DNA from: Rhizobium sp. CF122
Lineage (GTDB): Bacteria; Pseudomonadota; Alphaproteobacteria; Rhizobiales; Rhizobiaceae
DNA: 55,284 nucleotides
Direction of reading: 5' to 3'
NCBI RefSeq assembly: GCF_000282035.1
Contig: NZ_AKKA01000020.1
Span: 1 to 55,284, forward strand
A program made the position numbers and the translations under genes. Positions 8,115 through 17,027 of this stretch are shown here, piece after piece (the stretch's first letter is position 1; every line of letters begins with the position of its first letter). The notes under the pieces were generated by a model that was not told the DNA's origin, did no database searches, and saw only the letters and a program-made list of their open reading frames with translations.

Positions 8115-9383
8115 GTGAACCATTTCGAGTACCGCGACGGCGTCCTCTACGCCGAGAACGTTCCCGTTCCCGAGATCGCCAAGGCTGTCGGCACGCCCTT
8201 CTACTGCTACTCCACGGCGACGCTCGAGCGCCACTACCGCGTCTTCGCCAAAGCGTTCAGCGAGGTCGATGCCATGGTCTGCTACGCCATGAAGGCGAAT
8301 TCCAATCAGGCCGTGCTGAAGACGCTCGGTCGTCTCGGCGCCGGCATCGATGTCGTCTCCGAAGGCGAGCTGCGCCGCGCGCTCGCCGCCGGTATCCCGG
8401 CATCGCGCATCATGTTCTCCGGTGTCGGCAAGACACCGCGGGAAATGGACTTCGCGCTCGAGGCCGGCATCTACTGCTTCAATGTCGAGTCCGAGCCGGA
8501 ACTCGAAATCCTCAACCAGCGCGCCGTCAAGGCGGGCAAAAAGGCGCCCGTCTCCTTCCGCATCAATCCCGATGTCGACGCCAGGACGCATGCCAAGATC
8601 TCGACCGGCAAGAAGGAAAACAAGTTCGGCATTTCCTGGGAGCGCGCCCGCGCCGTCTATGCCCGCGCAGCCAGCCTGCCCGGCATCGAAGTGACCGGCA
8701 TCGACATGCATATCGGCAGCCAAATCACCGAACTGCAGCCATTCGAAGACGCCTTCAAGCTACTGCGCGAACTGGTTAGCACGCTGCGCGCCGACGGCCA
8801 CGATATCCATCACGTCGATGTCGGCGGCGGCCTTGGTATCCCCTACCGCGATGACAACAACCCGCCGCCGCATCCGGAAGCCTATGCCGAAATCGTCAAG
8901 AGCCAGCTGCGCGAACTGAACTGCAAGATCGTCACCGAGCCCGGCCGCCTGATCGTCGGCAATGCCGGCATCCTGGTTACCGAAGTGATCTATGTGAAGG
9001 ACGGCGGCAAAAAGACCTTCGTCATCGTCGACGGCGCGATGAACGACCTCATCCGTCCGACCCTCTATGAAGCCCATCACGAGATCCGCCCCGTCGTGAT
9101 CTCGGCGGCGAACGCACCGCGCATCAAGGCGGACGTCGTCGGTCCCGTCTGCGAAACCGGCGATTTCCTGGCGCTCGACCGCGAAATGGCGATGCCAAAG
9201 CCCGGCGATCTCTTCGCCATCAGCTCCGCAGGCGCCTATGGCGCGGTGCAAGCAGGCACCTACAATAGCCGCCTTCTGGTTCCCGAAGTGCTGGTCAAGG
9301 GTAGCGATTTCCACGTGATTCGCCCGCGCGGGACCTATGAAGAGCTGATCGGTCTCGATTCCGTCCCGACCTGGCTGGACTGA
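8115..9383 (+). CDS. lysA: Diaminopimelate decarboxylase
   Basis: PLP-dependent decarboxylation of meso-diaminopimelate to lysine, the final step of the pathway. The 422-residue protein has the PLP lysine at Lys60 (YAMKANS) at the start of an alanine-racemase-type barrel, the glycine-rich phosphate loop GGGLGIPY, and the C-terminal GPVCETGD motif with Cys346 and Glu347. The start codon is GTG with AAGAGG eight bases upstream, directly after the mosaic repeat. Diaminopimelate also feeds peptidoglycan, so the enzyme sits at a branch point. Confidence 0.96.
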   Translation: MNHFEYRDGVLYAENVPVPEIAKAVGTPFYCYSTATLERHYRVFAKAFSEVDAMVCYAMKANSNQAVLKTLGRLGAGIDVVSEGELRRALAAGIPASRIMFSGVGKTPREMDFALEAGIYCFNVESEPELEILNQRAVKAGKKAPVSFRINPDVDARTHAKISTGKKENKFGISWERARAVYARAASLPGIEVTGIDMHIGSQITELQPFEDAFKLLRELVSTLRADGHDIHHVDVGGGLGIPYRDDNNPPPHPEAYAEIVKSQLRELNCKIVTEPGRLIVGNAGILVTEVIYVKDGGKKTFVIVDGAMNDLIRPTLYEAHHEIRPVVISAANAPRIKADVVGPVCETGDFLALDREMAMPKPGDLFAISSAGAYGAVQAGTYNSRLLVPEVLVKGSDFHVIRPRGTYEELIGLDSVPTWLD

Positions 9384-9519
9384 TCACACGCTCTCAGCGA
9401 TGGCATCACTTTTTGGCGAAGAACCGTGAAAATCCGGCATTGGCCGGCGCTTGCCCTCGCCTTCGCCACAAAGAATGTTATCCTTGACGGAGAGCGAACT
9501 GCCCCGGCGATCGCCGTAA

Positions 9520-12246
9520 GTGCACTCTGCCTTCGAACGCCAGCTCGCGGAGACCGGATTGAGTAAGAGCTCCAGCAGGGAGAAACACGGTGCATTTGCC
9601 CTGAGGCCGTCCTTGGCGCGGCTGGTTGCGGCGAAGCGCTTTCTAGCGCGCCTGGTCCTGCTGTCCGAGCAGATCATGCCGCTGCTGTTGCCGATCTTTT
9701 CGGTCGCAGCGCTTTATCTGGCGGCGTCGTGGTTCGGCGTTTTCCGCTATACGCCCGATTGGCTCCGCGTGGCGCTGCTGATCGGTTTCGCGGTTGCCTT
9801 CGTTGCTGCGTTCCTTCCCCTTCGCCGGCTTTATTGGCCAGACACGGCCGCTGCGGATCGGCTGCTCGAACAGCGCAACGGCCTGCAACACCAGCCGGTG
9901 GCCGTTCAGGAAGACGAGCCCGCCACCGACACCCCCTTCGCGCGTGCCCTCTGGCACGAACACCAGACGCGTATGGCGGAGAAGATCGCAGCGCTCGATA
10001 CCGGCTTCCCCCGCCCTGACATCGCCTCCCACGACCGGCTGGCTCTGCGTGCCGTTCCGGCTTTGCTGGTGGTAATGGCCTTCGCCTATTCGCTGTCGCC
10101 GAGCGGCGGCTCGATTTCGGATGCGCTACAGCCGCGGCCGGCACCGCAAGCGAGCGATCCTGCCGTGCGCATCGATGCCTGGGTCACGCCCCCCTCCTAT
10201 ACCGGCCGCGCCCCGATCTACCTGACGGCAACCGGCACCGAGCAGGCGGCGATCCGCGTTCCCGAACTCTCGAACCTTACGGTCCGTGTCAGCGGCGGCA
10301 AAACCGCCGAGAAGGTCGTCTTCCGGCGTGAGAACGGCGAGGCGCAGGACATTGCGCCCCAGGAAGCGGCCAAGCAGCCCGCGACGCCAGCGGCGACGCA
10401 GCTGGCTGAAGGCGCGGCGGCAGCCAACCCCGTTCCCTCCGCCACCACGCATTTGATGAAGCTCGAGGAAAATGGCAGGCTCGAGGTCAACGGACGTACC
10501 TGGAGCTTCGATGTCATTTCCGATAAGGCGCCCGAGATCGCCTTCAATGGAATGCCGAAGCCGACCGTCAACGGTGCGCTTGAAATCGGCTTTACCGTCA
10601 AGGACGATTACGGCGTGCAGGAAGCGCGGGCAGAAATCGTTCCTGTCGAGACCGATCCGACCGCGACACCGCTTTACCCGTTGCCGGACTTCCGCCTGGA
10701 CATTCCTCGCCGCAATTCGCGAGACGCCAAGGGGCTGACCAGCAAGAACCTCACCGAGCATCCGCTTTCGGGCAAGCGGGTTCGCATTACCCTCGTGGCA
10801 AAGGACGCAGCAGGCCAGACCGGTCGCAGCCCGCCGCACGAGATGACGCTGCCCGCCCGGCCATTCAACGAGCCCCTTGCCGCAGCCGTGGCCGAGGAAC
10901 GGCAGGTCTTCTCGCTCGATACCCGGAAGATGCCGGAAGCGATCGCACTGAACGAAGCGCTGACGCTTCGCCCGGAAGAGACGATCCCTAACCTGACGAA
11001 CTACCTGTTGCTGCAATCCGCCTTGACGCGGATGAAGATTGCCAAGGGCGAGGAGGCGCTCAAGGACACGGCCGACTACCTCTGGGATATCGCGATCGGC
11101 ATGGAAGATGGCGACCTCTCGCAGGCCGAGCGCAATCTGCGCAACGCCCAGCAGAACCTGGCGGATGCCCTGCAGCGCAACGCACCTGATGGTGAGATCA
11201 AGAAGCTCATGGACGAGCTGCGCAAGGCGATGCAGGAATACATGAAGGAGCTTGCCCAGCGCATGCAGAATGCGCCGATGCAGCCGAACCAGAACGCTCA
11301 GAACATCATTCGCCTGCAGGATCTCGAGCGGATGATGGACCAGATCGAGAATCTGGCGCGTTCAGGTAACCGGGACGCTGCCCAGCAGATGCTCTCCGAG
11401 CTGCAGCGGATGATGAACAACCTGCAGGCCGGCAGGCCGCAACAAGGGCAGCAGGGCCAGGACAACAGCCAAATGCGCCAGCAGATGGACAAGCTCGGCC
11501 AGATCCTGCGTGACCAGCAGAAGCTGATGGAAGAAACCTTCAAGCTGGACCAGCAGCTGAAGGACCGCATGCAGCGCGGCGACCCCAACATGGGGATGAA
11601 CGATCCGCTTCTCGACGACATGCCGATGGACAACGACGGCATGCAGCAGGATCAGCAACAGGGCCAGCAAGACCAGGGTCAGGACCCAAGCCAGCAGGGT
11701 CAGAATCAGCAGGGGCAGTCACCTTCCGACCAAATGACGGCCGAGCAACTGCGCGAAGCCCTGAAGCAATTGCGTTCGCGCCAGGACGAACTCGGCAAGC
11801 AGCTCGGCGAGCTACAGAAGGGTCTCGGCGACATGGGCATCAAGCCCGGCCCGGGCTTCGGCCAGGCGCAGCGCGAAATGGAAGGCGCCGGACGCGAACT
11901 CGGCCAGGGGCGCGGTGAACCGGCCATCCAGGGCCAGGGACGTGCCTTGGAGGCGTTGCGCCAGGGCGCGCGCGACATGATGAACCAGATGATGCAGGCA
12001 ATGCAGGGCCAACAGGGACAAGGTCCGCAAGGCCAGGTCGGGCAAGGCAACCAGAACGGCCGCGACCCGCTTGGCCGTCCGCGCCGCGCCGAAGGACCCG
12101 ATTTCGGCGATCAGGTTAAGGTACCCGACGAAATCGACGTACAGCGCGCCCGGGAAATCCTAGACGCCATTCGCGAAAAGCTCGGCAACAACCCACCGCA
12201 GGAAATCGAACGACGCTATCTGGAGCGCCTGCTGGACATCCAGTAG
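9520..12246 (+). CDS. Large Gln-rich membrane protein, TIGR02302 (DUF4175) family
   Basis: A protein of up to 908 residues, conserved next to lysA in rhizobia, with no known function. Two hydrophobic segments lie near residues 48-70 and 79-100, and a third near 175-195. A mixed domain then extends to about 480. From about 500 it is helical and extremely rich in Gln, Met, Asp and Gly, with long QQGQ-type tracts at about 640-740 and 825-850; the last 50 residues look folded again. The frame opens with GTG 9520, while TTG 9559, with GGAG six bases before it, would give 895 residues and is a real alternative. It is probably an inner-membrane protein with a large soluble region. Confidence 0.88.
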   Translation: MHSAFERQLAETGLSKSSSREKHGAFALRPSLARLVAAKRFLARLVLLSEQIMPLLLPIFSVAALYLAASWFGVFRYTPDWLRVALLIGFAVAFVAAFLPLRRLYWPDTAAADRLLEQRNGLQHQPVAVQEDEPATDTPFARALWHEHQTRMAEKIAALDTGFPRPDIASHDRLALRAVPALLVVMAFAYSLSPSGGSISDALQPRPAPQASDPAVRIDAWVTPPSYTGRAPIYLTATGTEQAAIRVPELSNLTVRVSGGKTAEKVVFRRENGEAQDIAPQEAAKQPATPAATQLAEGAAAANPVPSATTHLMKLEENGRLEVNGRTWSFDVISDKAPEIAFNGMPKPTVNGALEIGFTVKDDYGVQEARAEIVPVETDPTATPLYPLPDFRLDIPRRNSRDAKGLTSKNLTEHPLSGKRVRITLVAKDAAGQTGRSPPHEMTLPARPFNEPLAAAVAEERQVFSLDTRKMPEAIALNEALTLRPEETIPNLTNYLLLQSALTRMKIAKGEEALKDTADYLWDIAIGMEDGDLSQAERNLRNAQQNLADALQRNAPDGEIKKLMDELRKAMQEYMKELAQRMQNAPMQPNQNAQNIIRLQDLERMMDQIENLARSGNRDAAQQMLSELQRMMNNLQAGRPQQGQQGQDNSQMRQQMDKLGQILRDQQKLMEETFKLDQQLKDRMQRGDPNMGMNDPLLDDMPMDNDGMQQDQQQGQQDQGQDPSQQGQNQQGQSPSDQMTAEQLREALKQLRSRQDELGKQLGELQKGLGDMGIKPGPGFGQAQREMEGAGRELGQGRGEPAIQGQGRALEALRQGARDMMNQMMQAMQGQQGQGPQGQVGQGNQNGRDPLGRPRRAEGPDFGDQVKVPDEIDVQRAREILDAIREKLGNNPPQEIERRYLERLLDIQ

Positions 12247-12367
12247 GCCCTCTTGTGCCAATTCGGGTCACAATCCCGTGAGATTCGCCGCCAACACGCC
12301 GTAGATACCTATGTGTTTACTGTGACGCGAGGTTGCGTCGTTTTGGGCACGAGTTGAGGGTACTTCC

Positions 12368-12700
12368 ATGAAAACGGAATTGAGGCTGATCGCAGCTGTC
12401 GCTCTTGGATTCGGCATGGCTGCTGGCACGGCAAGCGCATGGGATATCGGTGGTTTTGCCACGACGAACAGCGGCGGCAAGACGCTCGCTTACGACAACT
12501 ACGAATCGACCCGAAGTGGGCGGTATTCGGACGCTTACAGACCGGCTCCCTACAGCATGGAGACGACAGGCAGCATCTCGTCCAATGGCACTATGGGACG
12601 ACGTCCCGTCAATTGCCCACCGAGGCCGGTTCCTGGCACGCTGCAGACGCAGGGCGGAAACAGCGGAACGACGATTAATCCCGCCTGCCCCGACTACTGA
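12368..12700 (+). CDS. Small secreted hypothetical protein
   Basis: A 110-residue protein with a clear signal peptide: Lys at position 2, a hydrophobic core, and a cleavage site after ...GTASA at about residue 24. The mature part is rich in Ser, Gly, Thr, Tyr and Pro, with two cysteines (NCPPRP and PACPDY) that could form a disulfide bond. GAGGGT lies about six bases before the ATG. I do not recognise the family. It stands alone between the TIGR02302 gene and the next hypothetical, all on the plus strand. Confidence 0.7.
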   Translation: MKTELRLIAAVALGFGMAAGTASAWDIGGFATTNSGGKTLAYDNYESTRSGRYSDAYRPAPYSMETTGSISSNGTMGRRPVNCPPRPVPGTLQTQGGNSGTTINPACPDY

Positions 12701-12874
12701 CAGGCCGCGGTGTGGATTTTGCCGATGGTGCCACCGTCCCCATCCAGCGGGGACGTTGGCATTGAACGTGCGTGACCTCACGGACACCCGGCTTCTAATT
12801 TCGTCGCCGAGGCTAGCCCTGCCTGGCGAAAGCTTCGTATTGTCACCCTGCAGGTGATTAATGATAGCGATTCG

Positions 12875-13324
12875 ATGGCAATTCTCTTCAAGACGGTAAT
12901 CGGTGAAAACGCAGCGTTTGAGCTGATCGAGAACGCACTCTCCCGCACCGGCGACTATGATGGCTACCTCAACGTCGTAGCCGACGAAGGCGAGCGCACC
13001 CTTTCCTGGTCCCCTGGCATGCATGCCGAACAATTCCAGGCGGAGATCACCGAGATTCTCCGTTCGACCTGGGACATCTGCCGCTTCTGGGTGATCTACG
13101 AGCGGCGCGACGACCGGCAGGATGCCGAGGCCAACGCGATCCGCAACGCGGCGTTCAGGCTGACGCGCGGCTATGCTGGCGTCATCGTCGTGACGCTCAG
13201 CCTGCTTCACAAGCGCGACAGCCTGGCGGATATCGAATTGATCTTTGTATGTTTTCAGCAGGACTTCCAGCGCCGCAATTTCCGCGTACGCTACGAAGGC
13301 AAATTCGTCCCCGACGAGGGCTGA
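12875..13324 (+). CDS. Conserved hypothetical cytoplasmic protein
   Basis: A 149-residue protein with balanced composition and no signal peptide or membrane segment. It has an alternating helix/strand pattern and Trp-rich spots (SWSPGM, TWDICRFW), which makes it look like a genuinely folded domain. I know it only as a rhizobial hypothetical. The ATG at 12875 is preferred; a GTG at 12854 in the same frame would add seven residues, and neither start has a strong ribosome binding site. It is convergent with cpdR 26 bases away. Confidence 0.72.
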   Translation: MAILFKTVIGENAAFELIENALSRTGDYDGYLNVVADEGERTLSWSPGMHAEQFQAEITEILRSTWDICRFWVIYERRDDRQDAEANAIRNAAFRLTRGYAGVIVVTLSLLHKRDSLADIELIFVCFQQDFQRRNFRVRYEGKFVPDEG

Positions 13325-13350
13325 ATTGTCGAGGAGTGCCGTTAGCCGCC

Positions 13351-13710
13351 TCAGGCGGCCAACGCACGCGCGACGGCCTTGCGGATATCCGGCAAGGCAA
13401 AGGGCTTCGAGACGACGTCGACGATCTTTTCCGCCAAATCGTCAGCGCGCTCGCGTTGTTCCGCATAGCCGGTCATCAACAGGATCTTCAACGCCGGAAA
13501 GGCGGATTTTGCCTGATGCGCCAGCTCAATGCCGTCCATCACGGGCATGCGGATATCGGAGAGCAGCAGATCGTAGACGCCGTCTCTGAGTTTTTCCAGT
13601 CCTTCCGCACCATCGGCGGCTTCTTCGGTCTCATGACCGTCAAGACGCAAAGCGCGGGCTACGAAAGAGCGCAGGGAGTCCTCGTCTTCCGTAATCAGAA
13701 TTTTTGCCAT
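13351..13710 (-). CDS. cpdR: Single-domain response regulator CpdR
   Basis: A receiver domain without an output domain, 119 residues. Phosphorylation site Asp52 (LLSDIRMP), acidic pocket Glu8/Asp9, conserved Thr80 and Lys102 are all present. The sequence is close to CpdR1 of Sinorhizobium. In alphaproteobacteria, unphosphorylated CpdR directs ClpXP to the cell pole and promotes CtrA degradation, and the CckA-ChpT relay phosphorylates it. The ATG at 13710 is preferred over one at 13722 because GGAG then lies at the right distance. The gene's last codons form the hairpin GCCGCC-TGA-GGCGGC across the stop codon. A CtrA-type half-site lies about 88 bases upstream. Confidence 0.93.
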   Translation of the reverse strand: MAKILITEDEDSLRSFVARALRLDGHETEEAADGAEGLEKLRDGVYDLLLSDIRMPVMDGIELAHQAKSAFPALKILLMTGYAEQRERADDLAEKIVDVVSKPFALPDIRKAVARALAA

Positions 13711-13797
13711 GGTGTGCATCACTCCGTTTCATGCCCCGCAACGCAAATCACACGACTTTCCTTTGCGATCGGTAAACGGCAGGAAGGGATGGACGGG

Positions 13798-13805
13798 ATG
13801 GTTAA
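13798..13805 (-). promoter_or_regulatory. CtrA half-site-like motif upstream of cpdR
   Basis: TTAACCAT on the minus strand, in the 118-base gap between hpt and cpdR, 88 bases before the cpdR ATG. TTAACCAT is the established CtrA-type half-site in Caulobacter and Sinorhizobium. One eight-base match proves little, but the gene belongs to the CtrA control circuit. Confidence 0.4.
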
Positions 13806-13828
13806 CAACCCGTCTTATCGTGGCACAG

Positions 13829-14371
13829 TCAGGCGTCGCCGGTGACCACGCCGACAAACGGGAGTTCGCGGAACGCGTAAGCGACATCCATGCCGTAACC
13901 GACGACGAAATAGTCGGGGCATTCGAAGCCGACATAATCGGCTTCCAGTTTTTCCTTGCGCTTGACGCTCTTGTCAAGGAGCACGGCAATGGTGACGTTG
14001 CGTGCGCCGCGTTCGTAAAGCAGTTCCTTGGCGAACAGTAGCGTGCGGCCGGATTCCAGAATATCGTCGATCAGGAGAACGTCGCGATCCTTCACGTCGC
14101 TGTCGATATCCTTGACGATCCGAACGCCCTGCGACACCGTGCCAGTGCCGTAGCTCGACAACGTGATGAACTCGACTTCGGGCGCCAGGCCACTGTCATG
14201 CAGCGCGCGGATAAGGTCGGCGGCAAAGATGAACGAGCCCTTCAACACGGCTATGACCAGCAGATCCTTCGTCGGTCCGGCTGCAATCTGCTTCGCCATC
14301 CCATGGTTGCGCTCCGCAATCTGCTCGGCGGTGAAGAGTGGCTCGATGTTTTTTCCGCGCACGACGGGCAT
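13829..14371 (-). CDS. hpt: Hypoxanthine phosphoribosyltransferase
   Basis: Purine salvage: hypoxanthine or guanine plus PRPP to IMP or GMP. The 180-residue protein has the PRPP-binding motif VLLIDDILESGRTL at about residues 98-111, the flexible-loop region SSYGTGT, and the C-terminal purine-binding part DYVGFECPDYFVVGYG. The frame extends far upstream, but the ATG at 14371 gives the family start MPVVRGKNIEPLFT. It probably forms a transcription unit with the membrane protein gene 64 bases upstream. Confidence 0.93.
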   Translation of the reverse strand: MPVVRGKNIEPLFTAEQIAERNHGMAKQIAAGPTKDLLVIAVLKGSFIFAADLIRALHDSGLAPEVEFITLSSYGTGTVSQGVRIVKDIDSDVKDRDVLLIDDILESGRTLLFAKELLYERGARNVTIAVLLDKSVKRKEKLEADYVGFECPDYFVVGYGMDVAYAFRELPFVGVVTGDA

Positions 14372-14435
14372 AAGAAGGCTTGCTCCATGAATAGAAGGAC
14401 AAGCCGTTACCACAAACGGCGGGACGAAACACCCC

Positions 14436-15092
14436 TTACGGCATGAAGGAGAGCCGGACTTCCGGCATTTTTCCACCCGCGTACTGCACTCTTGTAGAAA
14501 ATCCGCGGCTTTTCCCACCGTAAATGACATCCGCAGGCGGATTGATCACGATGCTTGCGGTCAGCTGTTCGCCGGCAAACAGGTCCGCTCGGATGGGGCG
14601 CACGGCCTGGGTGGTACCGCTCTGATTGTCGATGATGCCGTTGATCAACAGCACCCTCATCCCGTTCGCATCACGCGGCGTCATCGTGACGTGCGAGAAA
14701 TGTAGCGGCGAGTCCGTCGATGCAGCTTCGCTTTGAGAGAGGCCGGAGAAGCCACCGAAGAGGCCGAACACCAGCACCGACAGCGCAAGCACCAGCGCAA
14801 CGAAGGTCTTGACCGATGCCTGCTGCAACCAGGATTCGCCCGCTCGAATGAATGATTCCATCAAGGTTCGCGGTAACGAAGGCTGGATCACCAAAGAGGC
14901 CGAGGGACGCCGGCGATTGTCGTTGAAGCTCCGTGCATTGAAGGTTTGCGCGCGACTGTTCGTTATCACCACGAATTCAGCGTCGGTCACATCGACCGGT
15001 CGAGTTCGGCGGGCCTCGCGCTTGGCCGGCTCTGGCGGCAGAAAATCATAAGCGCGGCCGGGCGCCTGGCGTCTGAACGAGGAGGAGGTCAT
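14436..15092 (-). CDS. Membrane protein with DUF3426-like periplasmic domain
   Basis: A 218-residue protein: a basic, Arg/Pro-rich cytoplasmic N-terminus (about 1-90), one membrane segment (about residues 93-117), and a periplasmic beta-rich domain with the pattern VLLINGIIDNQSG and later strand repeats, resembling DUF3426 domains. In related alphaproteobacteria such proteins often carry an N-terminal zinc-ribbon, which I do not see here. GGAAAGG before ATG 15092 supports that start; ATG 15146 with AGGA is an alternative adding 18 residues. It is divergent from ftsE, a conserved arrangement in rhizobia, so a cell-envelope role is plausible but unproven. Confidence 0.75.
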   Translation of the reverse strand: MTSSSFRRQAPGRAYDFLPPEPAKREARRTRPVDVTDAEFVVITNSRAQTFNARSFNDNRRRPSASLVIQPSLPRTLMESFIRAGESWLQQASVKTFVALVLALSVLVFGLFGGFSGLSQSEAASTDSPLHFSHVTMTPRDANGMRVLLINGIIDNQSGTTQAVRPIRADLFAGEQLTASIVINPPADVIYGGKSRGFSTRVQYAGGKMPEVRLSFMP

Positions 15093-15177
15093 GATGACGG
15101 CCTTTCCGGTGTCCACATGGTTTCGGGCCGGACGGAAATCCGGCATTGAAACGAATCCTGCCCAGTCGTAAATTTTA

Positions 15178-15185
15178 ATGGTTAA
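15178..15185. promoter_or_regulatory. CtrA half-site-like motif between ftsE and the divergent gene
   Basis: ATGGTTAA (reverse complement TTAACCAT) inside TTAATGGTTAA (15175-15185), in the 176-base divergent region 84 bases before ftsE. Another TGGTTAAC occurs near 15251-15258. The spacing TTAA-N3-TTAA is not the full TTAA-N7-TTAA CtrA box, so binding is uncertain. Confidence 0.35.
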
Positions 15186-15268
15186 TGCTTCGCAAAGATC
15201 GCCATCAAAGCGGCGTCTTTCCGGTAAAATTTACTGGTTGTTAATGCTGTTGGTTAACAAGTCGTGCG

Positions 15269-15955
15269 GTGAACAAACAAAAGACTGATCTACCGTTGAT
15301 CCACTTCGAAAATGTCGGTTTGCGCTATGGGATGGGCCCGGAAATTCTCCGGGACCTGACGTTCGACATTCCGAAAAAGTCGTTTCAGTTCCTGACGGGT
15401 CCTTCGGGCGCCGGCAAGACCACGCTGCTGCGACTGCTGTTTCTGTCGCTGCAACCAACCCGCGGGCTGATCCGCATGTTCGGGCGCGACATTTCCGATA
15501 TTCCGCGCCCAGAGCTGCCGTTGCTGCGCCGCCGTGTCGGGATCATCTTCCAGGAATTCCGTCTGCTGGACCATTTGACCACTTACGAGAACGTGGCGCT
15601 GCCGCTGCGCGTTCGCGGTAAGGACGAAAGCTCCTACAAGACCGACGTGCTCGAGCTCCTGAAATGGGTTGGCCTTGGCGAACGCATCAACGTCCTGCCG
15701 CCGGTTCTGTCAGGCGGCGAAAAGCAGCGCGCCGCGATCGCGCGCGCCTTGATCGACCGTCCGGAGATCCTTCTGGCCGACGAGCCGACCGCCAACGTCG
15801 ACCCGCCGATGGCCCGCCGTCTGCTCAATCTCTTCCTTGAACTCAATCGTCTTGGCACGGCGGTTGTGATTGCGACCCACGATCTCGCGCTGATGGACCA
15901 GGTGGAAGCCCGCCGTATGATTCTCTCGGAAGGGCACCTTGATATCCATGACTAA
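15269..15955 (+). CDS. ftsE: Cell division ABC ATPase FtsE
   Basis: ATPase of the FtsEX complex at the division site, which controls peptidoglycan hydrolases across the inner membrane. The 228-residue protein has Walker A GPSGAGKTT (44-52), Q-loop FQEFRLLD, signature LSGGEKQ (from 147), Walker B LLADEPT (168-174) and the H-switch ATHDLAL. The start is uncertain: GTG 15269 has no clear ribosome binding site, and TTG 15296 would start the protein at LIHFENVG, as in some relatives. It overlaps ftsX by 8 bases. Confidence 0.95.
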   Translation: MNKQKTDLPLIHFENVGLRYGMGPEILRDLTFDIPKKSFQFLTGPSGAGKTTLLRLLFLSLQPTRGLIRMFGRDISDIPRPELPLLRRRVGIIFQEFRLLDHLTTYENVALPLRVRGKDESSYKTDVLELLKWVGLGERINVLPPVLSGGEKQRAAIARALIDRPEILLADEPTANVDPPMARRLLNLFLELNRLGTAVVIATHDLALMDQVEARRMILSEGHLDIHD

Positions 15956-16958
15956 AGCCGCCCCCAAACCGCCGGCAGAGGCCGCTCCAAAAAGCCCGAA
16001 GCGGCCGGAGATGAAGGTGCGCCCGACGGCGCCGATCCTGCCTTCCGCCAACATCCAGGGAAATGCGCTGATGGTGGTCATCGCCATCATGGCCTTCCTC
16101 GCCTGCCTGACGCTCGGCGGCGTCAGCATGGTGCGTTCCACCGCCGCCAGCTGGGAGAGCCAGATTTCCCGCGAGATCACCATCCAGATCAAGCCCGAAG
16201 AGGGGCTGGACATGGACAAAACACTGGCGCAGGCACGTGATCTCGCCTTGACGTTCGTCGGCACGAAGAACGGCCAGATTGTTGATGAAGCAGCCACCGC
16301 CCGTCTGCTCGAGCCCTGGCTCGGCACCGGGCTCGACATCAAGGAACTGCCGGTTCCGCGGCTGGTGATCATCACCATCGACGAGAACAATCCGCCCGAT
16401 TTCGAGGCGATGCGCTCGCTGCTCAAGGAAAGCATTCCGCAGGCCTCGCTCGATGATCACCGCACCTGGGTCGACCGGCTGGTTTCGATGGCCCACACCA
16501 CCGTCATGATCGGCACTGGCATCTTGCTGCTGGTCTTTTCGGCGATGGTGCTGACAGTCGTTTTCGCGACCCGTGGCGCCCTGTCCGGCAATCGCCACAT
16601 CGTCGAGGTGCTTCACTTCGTCGGTGCGGAAAGCTCGTTCGTCGCCACTGAGTTCCAGAAGCATTTTCTGAAGATCAGCCTCAAGGGATCGGCGGTCGGC
16701 AGCGCCCTTGCCGCGCTCTTCTTCCTGACGGCCGGCTTCCTGCAAAGCCGCACGCTGGCCACCCCGCAGACGGATCAGGCAACCGCTCTCTTCGGCACGT
16801 TTTCGGTTGGTGCGCTTGGCTATGCCGGCATCTTTGCCACCATGATCGTCATCGCCCTGCTGACGACCTTCACGGCCCGGCTGACGGTAATGCGGACCAT
16901 TTACGAGATTGACACGCTGCGTTCCGATCCGGCACGTGCCGATGGGCTCGTGAATTGA
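15948..16958 (+). CDS. ftsX: Cell division protein FtsX
   Basis: Integral membrane partner of FtsE. The 336-residue protein has a Pro/Ala/Lys-rich cytoplasmic N-terminus, a first membrane segment at about residues 43-65, a periplasmic domain of roughly 115 residues that would contact hydrolases or their activators, and three further membrane segments in the C-terminal third, the normal FtsX topology. The ATG lies within the end of ftsE with GGAAGGG upstream, so translation is probably coupled. Confidence 0.94.
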   Translation: MTKAAPKPPAEAAPKSPKRPEMKVRPTAPILPSANIQGNALMVVIAIMAFLACLTLGGVSMVRSTAASWESQISREITIQIKPEEGLDMDKTLAQARDLALTFVGTKNGQIVDEAATARLLEPWLGTGLDIKELPVPRLVIITIDENNPPDFEAMRSLLKESIPQASLDDHRTWVDRLVSMAHTTVMIGTGILLLVFSAMVLTVVFATRGALSGNRHIVEVLHFVGAESSFVATEFQKHFLKISLKGSAVGSALAALFFLTAGFLQSRTLATPQTDQATALFGTFSVGALGYAGIFATMIVIALLTTFTARLTVMRTIYEIDTLRSDPARADGLVN

Positions 16959-17027
16959 GCTTTACATGCCTTTTTTGCCATGAAAGCGTCTGTTCGCCGC
17001 CGCAATCTGCATATATTTTTCTGATTC

